Origin: WVYX01 sp039586815
GTDB taxonomy: Bacteria; Gemmatimonadota; Gemmatimonadetes; Gemmatimonadales; GWC2-71-9
Length of the DNA: 24,922 nucleotides
Assembly (NCBI GenBank): GCA_039586815.1
Contig: JBDHJR010000030.1
Coordinates: 1-24,922 of the forward strand
Direction of reading: 5' to 3'
The notes beneath the pieces are model-generated. The model saw nothing but the letters and a program-made list of their open reading frames with translations, did not search any database and was not told the DNA's origin. The position numbers and the translations under genes are program-made. Below are positions 6,867-14,929 of this stretch, piece by piece. Position 1 is the stretch's first letter; each line of letters starts with the position of its first letter.

Positions 6867-9113
6867 CTAAGGCAATCCCACCCGCTCGACCAGGGCATTG
6901 AACGCCGCCTCTCCCCGCAGCGGCTCCATTACAGGATCCACCTTGAGGAACACCAGGGAGTGCGACCGTTCCTCGAACGCCCGCTTGAGCCACCGAAGCG
7001 CCGCGGCACTATCCCCCAGCGCGACGTGCACGGCGGCTACGTAGTAGGGCGATACGTAGCGCTCACCTGCCTTTCCGTGCATCTGCTCGAGCACCGCAGT
7101 CGCACGTTCGGGCTCCCCCGAGAGCGCATGGGCTTGCCCCAATGCGGACATCGCGATCGGGGTGTCGTCGGACAGCGCGCCCGCGCGCTCGGCCTCAGCC
7201 ACTGCCTCTTCGTAGCGCTGCATCTGGGTCATGGTGCAGGCGAGCCACAGGTGCGCCAGGAAGAAGTCGGGGTCCAGCTCGATGGCGCCACGCAGCAGGG
7301 TCACCGCCTCCTCGTATTGCTGTGCGTGGTACATGCCCCATCCGCTCGCCGCGTTGATGATCAGCGACAGCGGATCGAGCTCTCGCGCCCGCCGGAATGC
7401 ACTTTCTGCCTCATCGAACCGTCCCATCGCCACGAGGTAGTTGCCGTGGTAGTGGGGTGCGATGGCGTAGGAGGGATTGAGCTCCATCGCCCGAAACAGG
7501 CATTCCTCGGCCTTGGCGAAGTCCCAGTCGTAGTACAGCTGCTCGTAGGCTAGCGCCGCGTGCGCCTCCGCCAGTCCCTCGTCCATCTCCAGCGCCTTGA
7601 GCGCCGCGGCCTTGGCCTTGGGAAAGGAGTCGCGCGGAGATACGAAGTCGTAGAACCCGAGGATGTTGTGCGAGTCGGCCAGCCCCGCGTAGGCGAGCGC
7701 GAACATCCCGTCTTCGTCCACCGCCGCGTTGAAGTGGTTGATTCCCTTGAGCAGCCCCGTCTGCGTGCGCTTGTTCCAGTAGAACCGGCCCTTGAGGTAG
7801 TGGGTGTACGCCTCGACGTTTTTGGTGGCCGCTTTCACCAGCGGTGCGTCGGGCTCGCCCAGCAGCTTCACCTTGAGCGTGCTCACGATGGCCCGGGCGA
7901 TTTCGTCCTGGATCGCGAACACGTCGCCCATCTCCCGGTCGTACCGCTCGGACCAGAGGTGGAACCCGTCCGCGGCGCTCACGAGCTGCGTGGTGAGGCG
8001 GATGCGGTTGCCCGCCTTGCGCACGCTGCCCTCGAGAACCGTCGCAACCTTGAGGGTCGATCCCACCTCGCCCACGTCCACCGCCTTGTCCTTGAACGCG
8101 AACGACGAGGTGCGCGCCGCCACGTGCAGGCCCTCGACCCGGGAGAGCGCGGTGATGATCTCCTCGGTCACCCCGTCGCTGAAGTACTCGGCCTCGGGAT
8201 CGGGGCTCAGGTTGGCAAAGGGGAGCACGGCAATCGAGTGCTCGTCCGGAACCGCACCACCCACACCCGCCGGCGCGGTGCGCGCCCGCTCCAACGCGTC
8301 GGAGAACTCGTTGGCAGTGTCGTAACGATCCACAGCGGTGCGGGCGAGGGCCTTGCGGACAACCGCGTCGAGAGCCCCCGGTACGCTATCCCTAAGTGCA
8401 CTCAGGGGTACCGCGTCTGAGGCGAAACGCTTGGCGATCACCACCTGAGCGGTGGGGCCCGTGAACGGCGGCTCGCCCGCGAGCATCTCGTACAGCACGC
8501 AGCCCAGGCTGTAGATGTCGCTGCGGCCGTCGAGCTCCCCCTCGCCCCCCGCCTGCTCCGGGCTGAGGTACGCGGGGGTGCCGATCGCGATGCCCGTGTC
8601 CGTGATCCGGTTGCCCCCTGCGAGGCTCACCGCCCGCGCGATGCCGAAGTCGGCCACGAAGGCGCGCCCCTCCTCGAGCAGAATGTTCTCGGGCTTGATG
8701 TCCCGGTGCACCACGCCGCGCCGGTGTGCGTAATCCAGCGCGTCGGCCGCATCGCGGGCGATTTGCACCGCTTCGTCCAGCGGCAGCTGCCGCTCACGGT
8801 CGACTCGCTCACGCACCGATTCCCCTTCGAGATACGGCATCACGAAGTAGAGCAGCCCGTCCGCGTCGCCGGAGTCGTACAGCGGCAGGATGTGGGGGTG
8901 GGTGAGCCCGGCGACGATCTTGATCTCGCGCAGGAATCGGTCGGGGCCCAGTGCCACGGCGATCTCCGGCCGCAGGACCTTCACTGCCACTTGCCGCTCG
9001 TGCTTGAGATCGTGCGCCTCGTACACGACGGCCATGCCACCGCGTCCTACGGAGCGCTCGATGGCATAGCGGTCGGCGAGGGCCGATCTGACGGATTGCA
9101 GCAGGTCGCTCAT
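6867..9113 (-). CDS. Ser/Thr protein kinase with TolB-like domain and TPR repeats
   Basis: The 748-residue protein carries a complete Hanks-type kinase domain at residues 16-277: glycine loop GRGGMAVVYEAHD, VAVK lysine K45, HRDIKPEN (D138, N143), DFG at 155-157 and SPEQ. Residues about 293-415 form a TolB-like/FlgO-type alpha-beta domain (IAVLPFANLSPDPEAEYFSDGV...) as found in adenylate cyclase- and CadC-linked sensors. The remaining 330 residues are TPR repeats (A.AALAYEQL..DWDFAKAEE, HYHGNYLVAMGRFDEAE and others). No membrane segment is seen, so it is probably cytoplasmic. All catalytic residues are present, so it should be active. It starts 84 nt after the membrane hydrolase-like gene on the same strand and may share its transcript. 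This architecture is very common in Gemmatimonadota and Acidobacteria-like genomes. Confidence 0.93.
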   Translation of the reverse strand: MSDLLQSVRSALADRYAIERSVGRGGMAVVYEAHDLKHERQVAVKVLRPEIAVALGPDRFLREIKIVAGLTHPHILPLYDSGDADGLLYFVMPYLEGESVRERVDRERQLPLDEAVQIARDAADALDYAHRRGVVHRDIKPENILLEEGRAFVADFGIARAVSLAGGNRITDTGIAIGTPAYLSPEQAGGEGELDGRSDIYSLGCVLYEMLAGEPPFTGPTAQVVIAKRFASDAVPLSALRDSVPGALDAVVRKALARTAVDRYDTANEFSDALERARTAPAGVGGAVPDEHSIAVLPFANLSPDPEAEYFSDGVTEEIITALSRVEGLHVAARTSSFAFKDKAVDVGEVGSTLKVATVLEGSVRKAGNRIRLTTQLVSAADGFHLWSERYDREMGDVFAIQDEIARAIVSTLKVKLLGEPDAPLVKAATKNVEAYTHYLKGRFYWNKRTQTGLLKGINHFNAAVDEDGMFALAYAGLADSHNILGFYDFVSPRDSFPKAKAAALKALEMDEGLAEAHAALAYEQLYYDWDFAKAEECLFRAMELNPSYAIAPHYHGNYLVAMGRFDEAESAFRRARELDPLSLIINAASGWGMYHAQQYEEAVTLLRGAIELDPDFFLAHLWLACTMTQMQRYEEAVAEAERAGALSDDTPIAMSALGQAHALSGEPERATAVLEQMHGKAGERYVSPYYVAAVHVALGDSAAALRWLKRAFEERSHSLVFLKVDPVMEPLRGEAAFNALVERVGLP

Positions 9114-9121
9114 GTGGAGCC

Positions 9122-9148
9122 GTTCCCAACGGGCGTAACTGCGGGAAC
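9122..9148. promoter_or_regulatory. Inverted repeat upstream of the TolB/TPR kinase
   Basis: GTTCCC at 9122-9127 and GGGAAC at 9143-9148 form 6-bp perfect arms around a 15-nt centre, in the 84-base gap between the hydrolase-like gene and the kinase start. The spacing is compatible with a dimeric repressor site or a weak mRNA hairpin before the kinase. Short arms make chance a real alternative. Confidence 0.18.
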
Positions 9149-9197
9149 TTACTGCGGCTGCGGGGGGGAGACCACCAGACTGCGTCGGCTCGACCGC

Positions 9198-11129
9198 TTA
9201 CCCCAAGAACACTCGGAACACCCTGACCCCCAACACCAGCGGAACGAGCGCCAATAGCGACAGAGCCAGTGCCACTACACCGGCCTCGGTCCAATCCCGG
9301 AGCGGTTCGCCACCGAACTTCTGCTGCGGGAAATCGGGCAAGTCAAACACCGACATGTCCCCCGAGTAGTAGCGCAGCCGCACGCCCTCGAGAGTACAGG
9401 GTGTCTCCATGTTATTCACCGGCAGCCAATCCGGGGGCCACGTGCTAGCGCACGCTGCGCGGATCCGCCGGGTGAGCGTGCGCGCGTCGAAGCCGTGGGA
9501 CGCAAGCCCGAGGTAGGCGTCGCTCACGTCGCGCTCCACGATCTGGCGCCGAGCCACGCCGCTCGAGTCCGTGAACGAGAACGTCCAGTGATCTATGTAC
9601 GTGACTCCCGCGTCTCTCACCTGGGTGTCGCGCCAGTGGGTGGCTGAGGCTTCGACCGTGAAGCCCCGCCGTTCGAGCAGCTCGGACGGACCTTCTGCCG
9701 CAGACACGTACACGCCCGATCCCGTGGCTACCCACCAGAGCATCCATGCCACCGTGGCGAGCACCAAAGCTGTCGTGAACAGCTTGCGCACCAGTGCGGG
9801 GAGGCGGAGTCGAGCGGCGTCCCACGGCTTGGGCAGATGGTGCTGCGACGCCTTCTGCTCGACGAATACCGGCTCGATCCTCTTGAGCTTGACCAGGCCA
9901 TGCTGGAAGGTCATTCGTGCATCGATGTCGCGCCAATAGTCGGCGTGCCCCAAGACGCGCTTCACGCCGATCCCTGTGGTGATGTCGCGGCCGTTGAAGG
10001 GCGTGAGCTCGAGCCGCGCCCCCATGTAATCCCATGGGCGGTACACGTTGATCCAGCGGAACTCGCTGAGGCGTCGCGCCACGATCTCGACCAGCGCCTC
10101 CATGCGCTCGGGGAAGAGCGTGCCTGGAAAGAGCGTGAGGAACCAGCGTCTGAGCGGCGAGCCCATGGTAACAAGCAGCACGCGACTCGTTTCGTTCCAG
10201 ACGCGCGAGTGCGCCAGGGAGTCGAGGGCAATCACCGTGCCCACGCCCTGTGCGGCCAGCACGAAGTCATGCTCGTTCCCGAGGCGCTCCCGTGCCCGCC
10301 CGATCGCCTTGTTGAGAGCCAGCTGGATGTGCTCCCGGTGGCGCGGCTCACCGAGGTAGCGGAATGCGTCGAGAGCGTTCTTGGGCAGCCCGCGCAGCGA
10401 TTCGCCGGCCCAGCGCTGGCGGAGCGCGATGGCGGTCGCAAGAGCAACCGCCCACAGCAGGGCAGCGTCAAGGCCTGCGGCGACGTACGACAGGCCCGCC
10501 AGCAAGGCGAAGACTGGGAGCAGCAACCACCACGGTGCCACCAGGATGCCCAGCGCGATGACCAGCAGCGGCTGCAGTAACAGCAGGACAATGCTGCGGA
10601 ACGTGACGACGACCGGGCGCACGGACCCGCTCGTTAGCATGCGCAATCCGCCGACCAGGATCAGCAGTGTTATGCCGGCGCCGAGCGCGACCTGCGACCA
10701 GGCCACTGCGGTGGCCAGCCATCTCATTGGCGCGAGCGTGCTCATAGGGAAGCCGAGCCACGCGGCCGGCGTCGGTAATGCGGCCTGCGCCACCCAGGTA
10801 GCGAACAGCAGCGCCACCAGCACAGCCAGCACCCACTGGAGCAGTCGGTGTACGTGGAGTTGCAAGGCACCCAGTGACTTGTCGATCGAGTTGGGCCCGA
10901 AGTCGAAACCTGCACGGCACGCGGCACCGATGGTGGCCGCGCAACGCTTGAGGAAGCGGTGCAGGTCCCGTGCACCCTTGGGAATCGACCCGGGGGCCAC
11001 GGAATCCCAGTCGAAGGCCAGGGTGACTACCCGGTCGTAGCGGTCGGAGTCCTTGAAGTTCGCGTCTACCGATCGCGCGACCTTCGAGGCCTTCCCGGAT
11101 CCGTGAATGGCGATTGCTGGTACTGGCAC
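9198..11129 (-). CDS. Polytopic membrane protein with degenerate alpha/beta-hydrolase fold
   Basis: The 643-residue protein starts at a GTG (11129) directly on a first hydrolase strand AIAIHGSG. It continues with several membrane helices at roughly residues 90-115, 130-165 and 185-245, then returns to the hydrolase core: DFVLAAQGVGTVIALDSL, LLVTMGSPLRRWF.TLFP, FRWINVYRPWDYMGARL and HADYWRD. These match the order nucleophile elbow, following strand and catalytic histidine region of lipase-like membrane proteins. The elbow reads A-Q-G-V-G, with glycine 295 (codon at 10245-10247) where a serine is expected, so ordinary serine-hydrolase catalysis is unlikely. Further helices lie at about 455-475 and 615-640, enclosing a probably extracytoplasmic domain. 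It precedes the kinase gene. The hydrolase-fold assignment rests on motif order only. Confidence 0.7.
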   Translation of the reverse strand: MPVPAIAIHGSGKASKVARSVDANFKDSDRYDRVVTLAFDWDSVAPGSIPKGARDLHRFLKRCAATIGAACRAGFDFGPNSIDKSLGALQLHVHRLLQWVLAVLVALLFATWVAQAALPTPAAWLGFPMSTLAPMRWLATAVAWSQVALGAGITLLILVGGLRMLTSGSVRPVVVTFRSIVLLLLQPLLVIALGILVAPWWLLLPVFALLAGLSYVAAGLDAALLWAVALATAIALRQRWAGESLRGLPKNALDAFRYLGEPRHREHIQLALNKAIGRARERLGNEHDFVLAAQGVGTVIALDSLAHSRVWNETSRVLLVTMGSPLRRWFLTLFPGTLFPERMEALVEIVARRLSEFRWINVYRPWDYMGARLELTPFNGRDITTGIGVKRVLGHADYWRDIDARMTFQHGLVKLKRIEPVFVEQKASQHHLPKPWDAARLRLPALVRKLFTTALVLATVAWMLWWVATGSGVYVSAAEGPSELLERRGFTVEASATHWRDTQVRDAGVTYIDHWTFSFTDSSGVARRQIVERDVSDAYLGLASHGFDARTLTRRIRAACASTWPPDWLPVNNMETPCTLEGVRLRYYSGDMSVFDLPDFPQQKFGGEPLRDWTEAGVVALALSLLALVPLVLGVRVFRVFLG

Positions 11130-11197
11130 GGCTACTGAAGTTCTGGCCTTCCGGGCCGCACCGGTGTGACGGTGGTCACCAGGCTAGTCGAGGTCCC

Positions 11198-12136
11198 TCA
11201 CCGCCACCCATACCCCACGGCGTAGACGTCGCTCGCCGAGGCGCCCCACACGGAGGTGAGCTCCCAAAGGGTCGTCCCGCTCGCCATCGTGCTCCAGGAG
11301 CTTCCGTCGTAGTGCAAGATGGTGCCCTGCGATCCCACCGCGAAGACGTTGCTCGAAGAGGCACCCCACACTCCATAAAGGGACTCGCTCGTACCGCTCG
11401 TCATGGCGCTCCATGTGGTTCCGTCGGAGTGTAGAATCGTGCCGGCATCTCCGACGGCGAAGATGTCTGTCGCCGAGCTGCCCCATATGGCCTCGAGGTC
11501 TTCGCTCGTGCCGCTCGTCAGCTGGTTCCAGCTGCTCCCGTCCCAGTGCCGCATGATGCCTCCCGATCCCACCACGTAGACGTTGCTCGACGAAGCCCCC
11601 CACACGCCGAACAGCGAGACGGCCGGGCCGCTCGACAACCCGCTCCAATTGGCTCCGTCATAGTGGACGATCGTGCCACCTACGGCGAAGACGTCGCTGG
11701 AGGAGCTGCCCCACACGGCATACAAGGGCAGGCCGATCGTGCGTGTCATGCCGCTCCAGCTCGACCCGTCGTAGTGCAGGATCTTGCCGGCCGATCCGAC
11801 CGTGAAGACGTCATTGGACGAGCTACCCCATACGCCGGAGAGGAACGCGGCCTCCCCACTCGGGAGCTGCGCATCCGGCCCCGCGGACAATGGGGTCCAA
11901 TCGGTGCCGTCGTAGTGCAGGATGGTGGCGCTCGCTCCTACCGCGAAGATGTCGTCCGCGGCCGCGCCCCATATGTCGAAGAGGAACTCCTCCGTATCGA
12001 CGGGCACCTCGGTCCAGGAGGTGCCGTCGTAGTGGAGCATGATGGCGCCCGAAGTCGGCCCCGGAGCGGTGGTATCGTCGCCACAGGCCCAGAAGGTGAG
12101 AACCAGGAGTGTTGCCGCAACCGTCACGCGCCGCAT
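11198..12136 (-). CDS. Seven-repeat beta-propeller lipoprotein
   Basis: The ATG at 12136 (GAGGTCGTC just before it) gives 312 residues: signal MRRVTVAATLLVLTFWAC with the lipid-attachment cysteine, a short TTAPGPTSG linker, then seven near-regular units of about 42-48 residues. Each unit has the pattern ILHYDGssW..(m/l)sSG......vWG.SssDvFaVG. Seven HYDG-type and seven WG-type motifs can be counted. The chain begins with a lone GAIMLHYDG strand and ends abruptly after WGASASDVYAVGYGWR, so the first strand probably completes the last blade (velcro closure). This is a predicted cell-surface or periplasmic beta-propeller. No catalytic residues are seen; ligand or partner binding is the usual role of such folds. 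The frame is open to 12247, but the extension is Arg-rich and precedes the signal peptide. Confidence 0.85.
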   Translation of the reverse strand: MRRVTVAATLLVLTFWACGDDTTAPGPTSGAIMLHYDGTSWTEVPVDTEEFLFDIWGAAADDIFAVGASATILHYDGTDWTPLSAGPDAQLPSGEAAFLSGVWGSSSNDVFTVGSAGKILHYDGSSWSGMTRTIGLPLYAVWGSSSSDVFAVGGTIVHYDGANWSGLSSGPAVSLFGVWGASSSNVYVVGSGGIMRHWDGSSWNQLTSGTSEDLEAIWGSSATDIFAVGDAGTILHSDGTTWSAMTSGTSESLYGVWGASSSNVFAVGSQGTILHYDGSSWSTMASGTTLWELTSVWGASASDVYAVGYGWR

Positions 12137-12177
12137 GACGACCTCGCAGGCAGGTGATGGTCCAAACCTACTGAGTG

Positions 12178-12189
12178 TCTGCCGGCAGA
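12178..12189. promoter_or_regulatory. 12-bp perfect palindrome in the divergent promoter region
   Basis: TCTGCCGGCAGA is a perfect palindrome between the divergent propeller lipoprotein (start 12136) and the coiled-coil protein (start 12295). A second GC-rich inverted repeat, GGCGGG-CAC-CCCGCC, lies at 12217-12231. Either could be a shared operator. No regulator gene is adjacent. Confidence 0.25.
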
Positions 12190-12294
12190 AACAGTGAGGC
12201 GGTCGTCGGGAAAGCGGGCGGGCACCCCGCCTGGCCCTGAAACACAATCAGCCCCACATTCGTCAGGAGGGACAGGACCGCAAGGAGAGTGAAC

Positions 12295-12591
12295 GTGGAT
12301 ATCCCCGCTGATGCCCTTGGATTCGCGGTTGTCCTTGCCACCCTCATGGGTACGGCCTTTGGCATAAAGCTCCTGGTGTGGGGCAAGCGACCGCTCCGTA
12401 GACTCCGCTCCGGCGCGGAGGACTCGGAAACCGACGAGCGCCTCGCCGAGCTGGAGCAGCGCATGGAGCAGATGTCGGAGTTCATGAGGGAGCAGGCCCA
12501 GCAGCTCGACGACTACCACGAGCGGCTCGACTTCACCGAGCGCATGATCACGCAACAGCGTGGGGAGGAGCCGAAGGCGCTGGATCCGTAG
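12295..12591 (+). CDS. Small membrane-anchored coiled-coil protein
   Basis: A GTG at 12295 gives 98 residues. AAGGAG at 12282-12287 is 7 nt from this GTG, but only 1 nt from the alternative in-frame GTG at 12289, so the later start is chosen. One hydrophobic helix (ALGFAVVLATLMGTAFGIKLLVWG, about residues 6-29) is followed by a basic patch GKRPLRRLRSG and an acidic, heptad-like coiled coil (DERLAELEQRMEQMSEFMREQAQQLDDYHERL). The architecture resembles PspB-type or other small envelope scaffold proteins, but PspB homology cannot be claimed. It is followed after 19 nt by the glycerophosphodiesterase gene and is probably cotranscribed. Confidence 0.75.
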   Translation: MDIPADALGFAVVLATLMGTAFGIKLLVWGKRPLRRLRSGAEDSETDERLAELEQRMEQMSEFMREQAQQLDDYHERLDFTERMITQQRGEEPKALDP

Positions 12592-12610
12592 CTCTCCCTT
12601 AGATTCCGTC

Positions 12611-14455
12611 ATGCCAGAGCCACCACCAATCGCGGCGATCAGCCTGCTTCGCGCCGCCTTCGGCACCGTGCGCCGAGGTCTCGCCCCCCTGCTGTGGTAC
12701 GAGCTGTTCTTCAAGCTCCTTGCCGTGGCCATCCTCACGCCGCTCGCCACCCGCCTGATGACCGTCTTCATCCATTCGACGGGCAGCGTGGCGGTTTCCA
12801 ACACGGCGATCGTGGGGTTCCTCGCCTCACCTAGCGGCGTGGCAGCAGTCGTCGTGGTGGGCGCCGTCTCCCTCGCTATCATTTTCCTCGAGCTGGCGGG
12901 ACTGATCCTCATAGCCGACGCGACCCGGCGCGGCGGTCGGGCCGACGCGCTGCCGGCCCTTCGCGCGGTGGGAAGGCGCTTCCCACGATTGCTGTCCCTG
13001 GGAGCGCTCCAGCTCGCCGGATTCTCGCTGGTCCTGGCACCGTTCCTGGCGGGTATCTGGCTGGTCTACCGCTCGCTGCTCTCGACCAGCGACATCTACT
13101 TCTACGTGACCGAGCGGCCGCCGGAGTTCTGGGTTGCGGCGGGAATCGGGGGCGCGATCGCACTGGCCGGGTTCCTCGTGTTCGCCGCGCTCTACGTATG
13201 CTGGATCCTGGCATTGCCGGTCATGCTGTTCGAGGGCTCGGGGGCGTGGGGGGCGCTGCGGCGCAGCTACCACCTGGCACGGCCAGCGTGGTGGCCCGTG
13301 GCCCGGATGATGATCGGCTGGCTTCTGGTATCCGCCGCGCTGGGTATGGTCGCTCAGTTCCTGTTCGACGGCACCGCAGCGGGCACCCTCGGTTTGGCAG
13401 GCAGCCGAACTCGTTACGTGATTGCCGCAGTAGCTGGTTTGGCCGCGCTCTATGTGGTGGGCTCGGCACTACTGACGGCAGTGGCGTTCACCGTTGACGC
13501 GTCTCTCATCGCGCACGCGTACGCCGGGCTGGCCGGCTCTCCGGTCGAAGGACGGCTCCCGCCCGACCTGGCTGCGCGGCGCACCCCGCGCAAGTCGTCG
13601 ACGCGGCTCGTATGGGTGGTCGTGCTCGGCTTCCTCGCGGTCACTGTCATCGCGTCGGCTACGGCAATCCGCCGGCTCGATCTCGACAGGCAGGTTGCCA
13701 TCACGGCGCATCGCGGCAGCTCGGTTGCGGCACCGGAGAACACCCTCTCGGCTGTCACACAGGCGATCGCGGACGGCGCGGACTACGCCGAGATAGACGT
13801 GCAGCTCAGCGCCGACAGCGCCGTGGTCGTGATACACGACATCGACCTGCGGCGCATCGCCGGCGTTGCCCGCCTGGTGAGCGAGATGACGCTCGCCGAG
13901 CTGCAGGAGGTGGACGCCGGTAGCTGGTTCTCGCCGCAGTTTGCCGGCGAGCGCTTGCCCACGCTGCAAGAGGTCATCGACCTCGCGCGCGGACGCATCA
14001 AGCTCAACATAGAGCTCAAAGTGACCGGCTCGCCGGATGGCCTGGTGGATCGCGTCGTAGACCTCGTCGAGCGCAACGGATTTGCAGAGGAGTGCGTGAT
14101 CACGTCGCTGGAAGAGGCCGCCGTTCGCGCGGTGAAGCAGCAAGCCCCGGACCTGCGAGTGGGCTTCATCGTCGCAACGGCCATAGGCGACCCAACCCGG
14201 ATGCCGGTAGACCTTCTCGCCGTCAGCACCCAGTTCCTGTCTTCCGGCCTCATTCGGAGGGCTCACCGCCGCGGCATGGAGATCCACGTCTGGACGGTGA
14301 ACACGCGCGAGCGCGCGTGGGACGTGATCGAGATGGGCGTGGACAACATCATGACCGACTACCCCCCGCGCCTCCGCGAGCTGCTCGATGAGCGCGCCGA
14401 GATGACCAACGCCGAGAAGGTGCTGCTGGCGTTCAGGAGCTGGCTGGCGGAGTAG
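12611..14455 (+). CDS. Membrane-anchored glycerophosphodiester phosphodiesterase
   Basis: The ATG at 12611 gives 614 residues. The first roughly 345 form a hydrophobic multi-helix domain (ELFFKLLAVAILTPLA, VAAVVVVGAVSLAIIFLELAGLILIA and others) like the membrane domain often found ahead of bacterial GDPD enzymes. Residues about 362-600 are the GDPD TIM barrel: ITAHRGSSVAAPENT (H367), ADYAEIDVQLS with the metal-binding acidic pair, VVVIHDIDLRR (H409), LNIELKVTG and the closing HVWTVNTRERA...DNIMTDYP. All landmark catalytic residues are present. These enzymes cleave glycerophosphodiesters to glycerol 3-phosphate plus an alcohol. The soluble domain's side of the membrane depends on helix count. 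The frame is open from 12560, but this overlaps the upstream gene and adds only Arg/Ser-rich residues. Confidence 0.92.
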   Translation: MPEPPPIAAISLLRAAFGTVRRGLAPLLWYELFFKLLAVAILTPLATRLMTVFIHSTGSVAVSNTAIVGFLASPSGVAAVVVVGAVSLAIIFLELAGLILIADATRRGGRADALPALRAVGRRFPRLLSLGALQLAGFSLVLAPFLAGIWLVYRSLLSTSDIYFYVTERPPEFWVAAGIGGAIALAGFLVFAALYVCWILALPVMLFEGSGAWGALRRSYHLARPAWWPVARMMIGWLLVSAALGMVAQFLFDGTAAGTLGLAGSRTRYVIAAVAGLAALYVVGSALLTAVAFTVDASLIAHAYAGLAGSPVEGRLPPDLAARRTPRKSSTRLVWVVVLGFLAVTVIASATAIRRLDLDRQVAITAHRGSSVAAPENTLSAVTQAIADGADYAEIDVQLSADSAVVVIHDIDLRRIAGVARLVSEMTLAELQEVDAGSWFSPQFAGERLPTLQEVIDLARGRIKLNIELKVTGSPDGLVDRVVDLVERNGFAEECVITSLEEAAVRAVKQQAPDLRVGFIVATAIGDPTRMPVDLLAVSTQFLSSGLIRRAHRRGMEIHVWTVNTRERAWDVIEMGVDNIMTDYPPRLRELLDERAEMTNAEKVLLAFRSWLAE

Positions 14456-14465
14456 GGGCTGTTAG

Positions 14466-14789
14466 CTACGCCTGCCACACGGCGTAACCATCCTTGCGGA
14501 GGCGGTTGGCCAGGCGCTTCTCCTCGGCGACCGCCTCCTTGTACGTCATGGGGTTGAGGTCCTCGAAGTGCTGCGGCAGGAGCTTCACACCGTACTTGTA
14601 CACGTAGGTGTTGGACTTATAGCCCCGCTGATGGTCGATGAAGCGCTCCTTGGGCGGCTTGCCGGTCATCCCCACGTACACGCAGGGCTTCACGGGATTG
14701 CGGTCGGGATTGGCGTCGCGGAATCGCTTGTGCTCCAGCACTTCGCGGTCGAGCAGCACGACGTAGACGTTGTGGTGCTTCCTAGCCAT
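14466..14789 (-). CDS. Small GIY-YIG-like protein
   Basis: The 107-residue protein has the order of a stand-alone GIY-YIG domain: VYVVLLD near residue 8-14 in place of GIY, CVYVGMTGKPPKERF at 36-50 with YVG in place of YIG, an arginine in the PPKERF..H helix and a late Glu-rich helix EAVAEEKRLANRLRKDGY. If the homology is right it would be a structure- or sequence-specific nuclease or a nuclease-derived nucleic-acid-binding protein. The motifs are divergent and the length is near the minimum for the fold, so activity is uncertain. It ends 10 nt from the convergent GDPD gene and is divergent from the isochorismatase-type gene. The ribosome site is weak. Confidence 0.62.
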   Translation of the reverse strand: MARKHHNVYVVLLDREVLEHKRFRDANPDRNPVKPCVYVGMTGKPPKERFIDHQRGYKSNTYVYKYGVKLLPQHFEDLNPMTYKEAVAEEKRLANRLRKDGYAVWQA

Positions 14790-14840
14790 CGACGGCTCTC
14801 TTGAGGGCCCTATGCCTAACTACGGTAATGGCTTGCGAAC

Positions 14841-14859
14841 ATTGCCACCACTTGGCAAT
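14841..14859. promoter_or_regulatory. Perfect 7-bp inverted repeat between divergent genes
   Basis: ATTGCCA-CCACT-TGGCAAT, 19 bp with a 5-nt centre, sits in the 140-bp gap between the GIY-YIG-like gene (start 14789) and the exported hydrolase (start 14930). The symmetry, size and position fit a dimeric regulator's operator. A second weaker repeat, CCCGTC/GACGGG, lies at 14860-14881. No neighbouring regulator gene identifies the protein. Confidence 0.35.
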
Positions 14860-14929
14860 CCCGTCCGGGAACTCCGACGGGCCCCGCCAGGTTGACGGCG
14901 GTATGACCCCCATCTCAAGGAGGTGTCCC

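Noticed and set aside
7560..8420. A 286-codon plus-strand frame
   Set aside because: Antisense to the TolB/TPR kinase, which has full catalytic motifs. No domain or ribosome site.
12217..12231. GC hairpin GGCGGG-CAC-CCCGCC as a terminator
   Set aside because: It lies between divergent gene starts, where no transcript should end, and has no T tract.
12124..12912. A 262-codon minus-strand frame spanning two plus-strand genes
   Set aside because: It crosses the coiled-coil protein and the start of GDPD, and its composition is typical of a shadow frame.
13469..14287. A 272-codon minus-strand frame
   Set aside because: Antisense to the GDPD gene, whose catalytic motifs are intact.
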